15,111 nt of DNA, taken from positions 1 to 15,111 of the forward strand of contig JAAEOI010000370.1 in NCBI GenBank assembly GCA_024244665.1, read 5' to 3'. Below, piece after piece: positions 7,989-14,104 of the stretch (the stretch's first letter is position 1; the number at the start of each line of letters is the position of its first letter). The DNA comes from Bacteroidota bacterium. Its GTDB lineage: Bacteria; Bacteroidota; Bacteroidia; Bacteroidales; GCA-2748055. The notes beneath the pieces were generated by a model. It was not told the DNA's origin. It searched no databases and saw nothing but the letters and a program-made list of their open reading frames with translations. The position numbers and the translations under genes are program-made.

Positions 7989-8702
7989 TCAGAGCCTTCC
8001 TGTGAGGTTGTAATCGGTGGTGTTGCAATAGATCTGGCTGAAGAAGGAGAAACCGGGCCGGTTTGTTTCAAGTTTTCGGTCGACACGCAAAATGGGATGG
8101 TTCTTCTTTACCCAGAAGTGTTGTTGGATCCTTTCGTCAGCAGTGATGGCCATGATCTTCTGTTCCCCTCCCTTGACCTCAATCTGGTAGTGTTTGCGAA
8201 GAATCTCAAAGAGGGAACGGTTTTCGAAAGTGCGGGAGGTAAACCGGGGAAGGTTGAGGTTGGGGATCATGGTGATGTCATAGAAAACAGGCGCTTCATT
8301 AATAAGCCGGACCCTTTCAAGGTAGATGCATCCCATGCTTTTTTCTCTTTCGGAGATCTCAAACCCGAAGGCCTGCTCCCAACTTCTTATCTGGGGTTTA
8401 ACAATAATGCGGGTGATCAGGAGATTCTGGCCGATGGCCGTAGTGGTACCTGAGAGTGATAAAATACCGATGCCTTTTGGCTGTCCCTGCACAATGCTGC
8501 CTTTTCCCTGGTGCCGGATGATAAAGCCATCATTAACCAGCAGGTCCAACGCTTTTCGTGCTGTTGGCCGGGTCAGGTGATGTGCTGCGCACAGCTCATT
8601 TTCTGAAGGAAGTAAATCACCCCTGACGTAAGTGCCTTCTTCAATCAGCTTCCTGAGTTTCTCGTATAATATCCGGTATTGCGGGGCTTCTTTAAGAGCC
8701 AT
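7989..8702 (-). CDS. GntR-family transcriptional regulator, HutC subfamily with UTRA domain
   Basis: The product has 237 residues and starts at ATG (bases 8702-8700). Residues about 8-72 are a GntR winged helix-turn-helix: YRILYEKLRKLIEEGTY, then LPSENELCAAHHLTRPTARK, then LVNDGFIIRHQGKGSIV. Residues about 95-230 are a UTRA ligand-binding domain with the usual pattern of a conserved R/L-rich strand (IYLERVRLINEAPVFYD), LFEIL near the middle, and HPILRVDRKLE near the end. Family members are usually repressors released by a small metabolite, often a sugar phosphate or an amino-acid derivative. It is divergent from the lipoyl dehydrogenase operon and shares a 217-base intergenic region holding two related operator-like sites, so control of both that operon and itself is likely. 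It converges on the decayed gene remnant, and no clear terminator is visible between them. Confidence 0.93.
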   Translation of the reverse strand: MALKEAPQYRILYEKLRKLIEEGTYVRGDLLPSENELCAAHHLTRPTARKALDLLVNDGFIIRHQGKGSIVQGQPKGIGILSLSGTTTAIGQNLLITRIIVKPQIRSWEQAFGFEISEREKSMGCIYLERVRLINEAPVFYDITMIPNLNLPRFTSRTFENRSLFEILRKHYQIEVKGGEQKIMAITADERIQQHFWVKKNHPILRVDRKLETNRPGFSFFSQIYCNTTDYNLTGRL

Positions 8703-8740
8703 GACAGGTATTTCTTCTATTTGTAAATATAAAAAAATTT

Positions 8741-8756
8741 AGTTGTAAAGATAAGT
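8741..8756. promoter_or_regulatory. Possible second, degenerate operator for the GntR regulator
   Basis: AGTTGTAAAGATAAGT matches the perfect palindrome at 8886-8901 at 13 of 16 positions in the same orientation. Its own half-sites pair at 4 of 6 positions, so it would be a weaker site. It overlaps the possible leftward promoter of the regulator gene, 38 bases or more from its start codon, and the two site centres are 145 bases apart. Weak autoregulation is the simplest reading. Confidence 0.45.
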
Positions 8757-8776
8757 GATGATTTTTAATTAGCAAT
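8746..8776 (-). promoter_or_regulatory. Weak candidate promoter of the GntR regulator gene
   Basis: Read on the minus strand, TATCTTTA (8753-8746) is one base off the Bacteroidota TAnnTTTG element, and ATTG (8776-8773) lies 19 bases upstream of it in place of TTTG. A start near 8740 would leave a leader of roughly 38 bases before the start codon at 8702. The match is imperfect on both boxes. Confidence 0.3.
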
Positions 8777-8854
8777 ACACCTCCTGCAGTATTTTTGTAA
8801 AATGCTTAATAACAAGTATATAATAAAAATATTAACGGTTGTTGCAGCTTTCTT

Positions 8855-8884
8855 TTTGTATTCATTAAAAAGCTGTTATATTTG
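8855..8884 (+). promoter_or_regulatory. Bacteroidota-type promoter of the lipoyl dehydrogenase operon
   Basis: TTTG at 8855-8858 and TATATTTG at 8877-8884 match the Bacteroidota primary sigma factor boxes (TTTG and TAnnTTTG) with an 18-base spacer, one or two bases shorter than the common spacing. Transcription would begin at about 8889-8892, inside the palindromic operator at 8886-8901, and the leader to the ATG at 8920 would be near 30 bases, A-rich and without a Shine-Dalgarno site. Confidence 0.65.
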
Positions 8885-8885
8885 C

Positions 8886-8901
8886 ACTTGTATAGACAAG
8901 T
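8886..8901. promoter_or_regulatory. Palindromic operator, HutC/GntR type
   Basis: ACTTGTATAGACAAGT is a perfect inverted repeat with 6-base arms (ACTTGT / ACAAGT) and a 4-base centre. The core TTGTATAGACAA fits the GT-x-TA-x-AC operator style of HutC-subfamily GntR regulators such as DasR. It sits directly after the TATATTTG promoter box and over the predicted transcription start, where a bound repressor would block initiation. The neighbouring divergent UTRA regulator is the obvious binder. The binding itself is inferred. Confidence 0.7.
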
Positions 8902-8919
8902 AAAAAATATATTATAACC

Positions 8920-10332
8920 ATGTCCACACCAGTACTTATGCCCAGGCAGGGGCAATCCGTCGAGAGTTGTATTCTAACTGAATGGTACAAGAGCGAGGGA
9001 GAATCAGTTTCGCAGGGAGACCTGCTATTTGCATATGAAACAGACAAGGCGTCCTTCGAGGAGGAGGCACAGACAGATGGGGTGCTTTTGGCCCGGTTCT
9101 ATGAAGAGGGTGATGAAGTGCCTGTTCTGGTCAATGTTGCCGTGATCGGCGCCAAAGGTGAAGCAGTAGATGAATTTCGTCCCGACGGATCCTCTTCAGA
9201 AGGAGCTTCGGAACAGTCTGCTGATTCAGAAGCTGATGCTGTGCCGGCCGTAGAAGAGGCCGATCCGGTCCCTGAACAAACCGACCCATCAGAGGTTTTA
9301 GCCGATACACCGGTTTCCGTGGATGGTAAGTCAGCCATCTCGCCAAGGGCCAGAAAACTGGCTAAAGAGAAACGGGTTGTTGTGGACGCCATCAAAGGAA
9401 GCGGTCCCGGAGGAAGGATCATCGAGCGGGATGTGCTGGAGGAGATAAAGAGTGGTAAAAGGCTTACCCCGCTTGCCCGGAAGAAGCTGGAGGGTGAGGG
9501 CCTTTCAGTTCCGGATGCAGGGAATGCCCCTTTCGGAAAGATTTCATCCAAAGACCTTGTGGAGGCCTCTTCGGCAACGGCAGCGGCAACAGCCAGGCCT
9601 GTCAAAACATCTCCGGCTACTGTTTCAACAGGAGAGTATACCGACATTCCACTCTCAAATATACGAAAGATCATTGCCGGGGCCATGTACAACTCGCTGC
9701 AGAATTCAGCCCAGCTGACACACCACATGAGCGCAAATGCATCCAGGATGCTTCAGCTAAGAAAGCTGGTAAAAAATAAGACAAAAGAGGGGTATACCTA
9801 TAACATTACCCTCAACGATATGGTAGTATATGCCGTGATCAGGGCATTGAAAGCCTATCCTGAAGCCAATGCGCAGTTTATTGATGGAAAGATCAGGCAG
9901 TTCAACAAAGTGAATATGGGACTTGCCGTAGATACGGAACGCGGATTACTGGTGCCTGCTTTACAGAATGCAGATGACCTCTCGCTGCCGGGACTCTCGT
10001 CCCAGCTGAAAGGCCTGGTGGATTCGGCACGTGGTGGAAGCGTTTCTCCCGACCTGCTGGCACCTGATGTGGCATCGTTTACCATCTCAAACCTGGGCAA
10101 CTATGGAGTGGAGATGTTCACCCCGGTAATCAACCTTCCGCAGGTGGCCATCCTTGGTGTCAATACAATCATCCAGCGTCCGACTACCATGGCCGATGGT
10201 TCCTTTGGATTCCAACCATTTATAGGGCTATCTCTTACGTACGATCACCGGGCCATTGACGGAGGACCCGCCACACAATTCCTTGCTGAGATTAAAAATC
10301 AGGTGGAGAAATTATCCCCGGAGCTGCTTTAG
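8920..10332 (+). CDS. 2-oxo acid dehydrogenase E2 (dihydrolipoyl acyltransferase)
   Basis: The 470-residue product forms the acyl-transferring core of a 2-oxo acid or acetoin dehydrogenase complex in the cytoplasm. Residues 1-80 are one lipoyl domain (MPRQGQSVES, ETDKASFEEEA; Lys43 is the lipoyl-lysine). Residues about 85-135 form an acidic Ser/Ala/Pro linker. Residues 139-174 are a peripheral subunit-binding domain (SPRARKLAKEKRV, GPGGRIIERDVL). A second, degenerate copy seems to follow at 182-214 (TPLARKKLEGEGLSV, FGKISSKDLVEA). From about 243 the catalytic domain begins (SNIRKIIAGAMYNSL) and ends with YDHRAIDGGPATQFL, with catalytic His443 and Asp447 in the DHRxxDG motif. It is the first gene of the operon, under the palindromic operator. 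The lipoyl-domain style (GQSVESCIL, ETDKASFEEEA) is more like the acetoin/pyruvate group than a textbook branched-chain E2, but the acyl group is not determined. No E3 gene follows, so E3 must come from elsewhere. Confidence 0.93.
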   Translation: MSTPVLMPRQGQSVESCILTEWYKSEGESVSQGDLLFAYETDKASFEEEAQTDGVLLARFYEEGDEVPVLVNVAVIGAKGEAVDEFRPDGSSSEGASEQSADSEADAVPAVEEADPVPEQTDPSEVLADTPVSVDGKSAISPRARKLAKEKRVVVDAIKGSGPGGRIIERDVLEEIKSGKRLTPLARKKLEGEGLSVPDAGNAPFGKISSKDLVEASSATAAATARPVKTSPATVSTGEYTDIPLSNIRKIIAGAMYNSLQNSAQLTHHMSANASRMLQLRKLVKNKTKEGYTYNITLNDMVVYAVIRALKAYPEANAQFIDGKIRQFNKVNMGLAVDTERGLLVPALQNADDLSLPGLSSQLKGLVDSARGGSVSPDLLAPDVASFTISNLGNYGVEMFTPVINLPQVAILGVNTIIQRPTTMADGSFGFQPFIGLSLTYDHRAIDGGPATQFLAEIKNQVEKLSPELL

Positions 10333-10380
10333 GGAAATCAACGAATTAGAAAACAACGCATCATATAAAAATTCAAAAAA

Positions 10381-12849
10381 ATGCCAAAAACACAATTTAT
10401 CAACCCGGCGGATGTAAGAAAAGCCAGCTCCCTGGATTTGGGATCGATTCCGGTAAATACCTACGATAAGAGTATGAAAGAGGAGCTCTCCCGCTTCTCA
10501 AAGGATGACCTGGTGAGAATTTACCGTGATATGATTATTATCAGGGAGTTTGAAACCATGCTCAACCTGATTAAGACCAAGGATGAATACAAGGGAATCC
10601 ATTACGCTCATCCGGGACCTGCACACCTCTCAATAGGGCAGGAAGCGGCAGCTGTGGGAATGGCCTATAAACTTGACATTGACGACTATATTTTTGGTTC
10701 CCACCGATCTCATGGTGAGATTATTGCCAAGGGCCTCTCAGCCATTGAAAAACTGGATGATGATACCCTTTATGAGATTATGAAAAATTTCTTCGACGGA
10801 AGGATTCTCTCTATTGTGGAGAAGGGCCACAAAGGCGACATGAAATCACTGGCGCATAAATTCCTGATGTATGGAACCCTGGCCGAAATTTTTGCCCGGG
10901 AAACTGGTATCAACAAAGGATTGGGTGGATCAATGCACGCTTTCTTCACACCCTTTGGAATCTATCCAAACAACGCCATCGTGGGCGGATCGGGAGATAT
11001 TGCGGTAGGAGCTGCTCTCTTTAAGAAAGTGAACCGCAAAAAAGGGATCGTGGTTGCCAACATTGGTGATGCATCATTGGGATGTGGTCCTGTATGGGAA
11101 GGAATGACCTTTGCTGCCATGGACCAGTACCGTGAACTCTGGGAAGGTGACATGAAGGGCGGTCTTCCACTCATATTTAACATCATGAACAACCAGTATG
11201 GAATGGGTGGTCAGACCTGTGGCGAAACGATGGGATACAGTATTGCCGCCAGGGTTGGAGCAGCCCTGAACCGTGAGGGAATGCATGCCGAGCGCGTGGA
11301 TGGTTACAATCCACTTGCAGTGATTGATGCTTATGAGAGGAAGATGGAGATTCTTGAAGAGAAAAAGGGTCCGGTATTTCTGGATGTCCTCACCTACCGC
11401 TTCAGTGGACACTCTCCTTCCGATTCATCCTCTTACAGATCAAAAGAGGAGGTTGAAGCATGGGAATCAGTGGATTCCATTGTCACTTACGGACTTGAGC
11501 TGATCTCTTCCGGTGTTGCTGATCGGGCCATGCTGGACCAGATTCAGAAGGAGACCGACGACCTGTTGCTGGGAGCATTTAAACTCTCCATTGATGATGA
11601 TATTTCACCCAGGATGAACCTGGTGGCCAATCCTGAACTGATCGGAGAGATGATGTTCTCCAACGAGTCGGTGGATGCCATGGAAGAGGGACCACTGGAT
11701 ACACTCATGACACTTGAGGAGAATCCACGGGTAAAACAGATTGCGCGTAAAGAGCGATATGCCTATGATGAGAATGGAAAGGCCTACTCGGGCATGAAGC
11801 AGTACCAGTTCAGGGATGGAATCTTCGAAGCCATTGCTGACCGCTTTTATAAGGACTCAACCCTGGTTGCGTATGGGGAGGAGAACCGCGACTGGGGAGG
11901 GGCCTTCGCAGTCTATCGCGGACTTACCGAAGCGCTTCCGTATCACCGTCTTTTTAACTCTCCCATCTCAGAGGGAGCCATCGTGGGAACAGCCATCGGT
12001 TATGGCATGTGCGGCGGTCGTGTGATCCCCGAGATTATGTATTGCGACTTCCTTGGCCGCTCTGGCGATGAGGTCTTTAACCAGCTTCCCAAGTGGCAGG
12101 CCATGAGTGGAAACCTGATTAAGATGCCTGTTGTATTGCGTGTTTCCGTGGGATCCAAATATGGAGCACAACACTCCCAGGACTGGTCCTCACTGGTAGC
12201 ACACATTCCTGGTATCAAGGTGGTCTTTCCGGCCACACCATATGATGCCAAGGGACTGATGAATTCGGCACTTCAGGGAACCGATCCGGTGATCTATTTT
12301 GAGAGCCAGCGTCTCTATGGAATCGGAGAAGAGTTCCATAAGGAGGGTGTACCCGAGGAGTACTATGAGATCCCACTGGGAGAACCGGATGTGAAGCGAG
12401 AAGGTGAAGATGTGACCATTCTTTCCATTGGAGCTACCCTCTACAGGGCACTGGAAGCTGCCGATGAGTTACAGGAGAAGTACGGAATGTCGGCTGAGAT
12501 CATCGACGCCAGGTCGCTTGTGCCTTTCAATTATGACCTGGTGCTTGAGTCGCTGAAGAAAACAGGTCGTATCCTGCTTGTGAGTGATGCCAGTGAAAGG
12601 GGATCTTACCTGAAGGATTTGGCTCAGAATATTACAGAGCTCGGTTTTGACGACCTGGATGCACCCCCTGTTGTGGTGGGTTCACGTAACTGGATCACGC
12701 CTGCCTATGAACTGGAAGACTACTTTTTCCCGCAGGCCAGTTGGATCCTGGATGCCATTCATGAGAGAATCGTTCCCCTCCAGGGACATCAGACTACCAC
12801 TAACTATACAGCCGGCGAGCAATTACGCAGGAGCAGACTGGGTATTTAA
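10381..12849 (+). CDS. 2-oxo acid dehydrogenase E1, fused alpha and beta subunits
   Basis: The 822-residue product is a thiamine diphosphate-dependent decarboxylating E1 with both subunits in one chain. The alpha half (about 40-410) has RDMIIIREFE, GQEAAAVG, GSHRSHG (107-112), KGLGGSMHAFF, the cofactor motif GDA (229-231) paired with NN (270-271), and the loop FSGHSPSDSSSYRS. The beta half (about 475-822) has VAYGEENRDWGGAF, NSPISEGAIVGTAIG, GAQHSQDWSSLVAHIPGIKV and AEIIDARSLVPFNYD. About 50 residues between HRSHG and GGSMH exceed the short segment usual there, and a long linker of about 65 residues joins the halves, which explains why it is longer than common fused E1 proteins (about 650-700). 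GDA replaces the standard GDG. It lies 48 bases after the E2 gene and is surely its partner. Substrate could be pyruvate, a branched-chain 2-oxo acid, acetoin or another 2-oxo acid. Confidence 0.92.
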   Translation: MPKTQFINPADVRKASSLDLGSIPVNTYDKSMKEELSRFSKDDLVRIYRDMIIIREFETMLNLIKTKDEYKGIHYAHPGPAHLSIGQEAAAVGMAYKLDIDDYIFGSHRSHGEIIAKGLSAIEKLDDDTLYEIMKNFFDGRILSIVEKGHKGDMKSLAHKFLMYGTLAEIFARETGINKGLGGSMHAFFTPFGIYPNNAIVGGSGDIAVGAALFKKVNRKKGIVVANIGDASLGCGPVWEGMTFAAMDQYRELWEGDMKGGLPLIFNIMNNQYGMGGQTCGETMGYSIAARVGAALNREGMHAERVDGYNPLAVIDAYERKMEILEEKKGPVFLDVLTYRFSGHSPSDSSSYRSKEEVEAWESVDSIVTYGLELISSGVADRAMLDQIQKETDDLLLGAFKLSIDDDISPRMNLVANPELIGEMMFSNESVDAMEEGPLDTLMTLEENPRVKQIARKERYAYDENGKAYSGMKQYQFRDGIFEAIADRFYKDSTLVAYGEENRDWGGAFAVYRGLTEALPYHRLFNSPISEGAIVGTAIGYGMCGGRVIPEIMYCDFLGRSGDEVFNQLPKWQAMSGNLIKMPVVLRVSVGSKYGAQHSQDWSSLVAHIPGIKVVFPATPYDAKGLMNSALQGTDPVIYFESQRLYGIGEEFHKEGVPEEYYEIPLGEPDVKREGEDVTILSIGATLYRALEAADELQEKYGMSAEIIDARSLVPFNYDLVLESLKKTGRILLVSDASERGSYLKDLAQNITELGFDDLDAPPVVVGSRNWITPAYELEDYFFPQASWILDAIHERIVPLQGHQTTTNYTAGEQLRRSRLGI

Positions 12850-12869
12850 TCAGAAATAGAGACAATAGA

Positions 12870-14102
12870 ATGAGTTTTTTAGAACAATTTCCAAACAGGG
12901 AGGTACTGCTTGAAGCTTACGACAAAGCAAGTAGCGGATTCCCTATGAAGGTTAACAACCACATCCACACCCCCTATTCATTCAGTGCCTTTGAAAGTGT
13001 CACAAAGGCTGTTCGAACAGCGGTTGCAGAAGAGGTCAGAGTGCTGGGGATCAACGACTTTTATGTAACTGACGGATATGGTGAGTTCATGGAGGAGTGT
13101 GTTGATCACGGACTTTTTCCGCTGTTTAACATTGAGTTAATCGGAATCAGCGAAGCAGACCAGGAGGCTGGCATTCGAGTTAATGATCCGGGTAACCCGG
13201 GCCGGACCTACATCAGTGGTAAAGGTCTTGCCTATCCATCTATTCAATCAGAATCCAATGAGAAAATCCTGCAATCGGTGGTTGAGGAGAGCAATAAACA
13301 GGTTTCTCAGATGATCGAATTGCTGAATGGCTGGCTGGAGAAGCAGGGTGTGTCATTCCGACTCTCTGTTGAAGAGATTATGGAGAAGCTGGCTGTTAAC
13401 CTGCTGCGTGAGCGTCATGTGGCAAAAATGGTCCGGCTAAAACTGGAGGAACATGCCTCCGGTGACCAGGAATACGCAGAGATATTGAGTAAGGTGTATG
13501 GAGGGTTGGCTTCAACAAAATCCAGATCAGATATTGCCGGCATCGAGGATGAGCTCAGATCTAAACTGCTTAAATCGGGTGCGCCTGCGTTTGTCCCTGA
13601 GGATGTGAAGGCCTTTCTTCCCCTGGAAGAGATCGTCTCCATTATCAGAGATGCAGGAGGGATTCCCACCTATCCAATGCTGCTTGATGGTGCAGGTGAC
13701 CAGATGACTGAATTCGAAGGCGATAAAGAGAAGTTGCTCAAGGTGTTACAGAGCCGTGGATTTAACTCCATCGAATTTATCCCACTTAGAAACCAGATCG
13801 ATATCCTGAAGGAGTATGCCGAGTTCTTTTATGAAAATGGATTTATGATCTCATTCGGCACTGAGCACAACACAACAGCGATGGTCCCTGTGGAGGTGAG
13901 TGCCAAAGGCCAGGTAGCCCTGGACGACAGCCTCCTTCAAATATCTTTTAATGGTGCAGCTTGTCAGGCTGCTCATCAATACCTTGTGGAGAGGGAGGGT
14001 GCCAATTATAAGCAGGGGTCCCGCGATGAGATGGAGCAACTGGGGAGTGCCATATTCTTCCACTATTTCAGAAACTATAACCCATCACTCACCGATAACT
14101 AG
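12870..14102 (+). CDS. PHP-family protein, TrpH/YciV-like layout, altered metal site
   Basis: The 410-residue product has the order of motifs of PHP phosphoesterases of the TrpH/YciV type. These include NNHIHTPYSFSAF (His31 and His33 of the first metal motif), LGIND (Asp63), FNIELIG (Glu89), an inserted helical part with RERHVAKMV (like the RPHIA-type motif), APAFVPEDVKAFLPLEEIV, DAGGIPTYPM, and FGTEHN (Glu332, His333). In the family, the GGI segment normally ends in AHP, but here it reads TYP (Tyr268), and the DH after the second strand reads DF. The last motif is TEHN rather than a D-H type. So the metal site is present but changed, which may mean a different metal, reaction or a lost activity. 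No export signal is visible. It starts 20 bases after the E1 gene and its stop is 2 bases before the dehydrogenase start, so translational coupling and a shared pathway are likely. Its substrate is unknown. Confidence 0.75.
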   Translation: MSFLEQFPNREVLLEAYDKASSGFPMKVNNHIHTPYSFSAFESVTKAVRTAVAEEVRVLGINDFYVTDGYGEFMEECVDHGLFPLFNIELIGISEADQEAGIRVNDPGNPGRTYISGKGLAYPSIQSESNEKILQSVVEESNKQVSQMIELLNGWLEKQGVSFRLSVEEIMEKLAVNLLRERHVAKMVRLKLEEHASGDQEYAEILSKVYGGLASTKSRSDIAGIEDELRSKLLKSGAPAFVPEDVKAFLPLEEIVSIIRDAGGIPTYPMLLDGAGDQMTEFEGDKEKLLKVLQSRGFNSIEFIPLRNQIDILKEYAEFFYENGFMISFGTEHNTTAMVPVEVSAKGQVALDDSLLQISFNGAACQAAHQYLVEREGANYKQGSRDEMEQLGSAIFFHYFRNYNPSLTDN

Positions 14103-14104
14103 AT

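Noticed and set aside
7968..7999. Inverted repeat GAAGGC / GCCTTC as a terminator between convergent genes
   Set aside because: The arms are only 6 bases, the loop is 20 bases and no T-run follows on either strand.
7787..8005. A 72-codon frame that could be called a small hypothetical gene
   Set aside because: It starts with TTG, its C-terminal half is Arg-rich nonsense, and better protein-like sequence continues in another frame after about 7897. It is better explained as part of a frameshifted remnant.
8097..8580. Two plus-strand open frames across the regulator gene
   Set aside because: Both are antisense to a well-supported GntR/UTRA gene and show no family motif.
9099..9728. Long open frame of 209 codons on the minus strand inside the E2 gene
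   Set aside because: It lies antisense to the lipoyl, linker and subunit-binding parts of a clear E2 gene. Its Ser/Thr/Ala-rich product is what the biased linker codons give in reverse, and it shows no known motif.
10333..10380. Possible internal promoter or terminator between E2 and E1 genes
   Set aside because: The 48-base gap has no TAnnTTTG box and no hairpin; its A-rich end fits a normal Bacteroidota leader.
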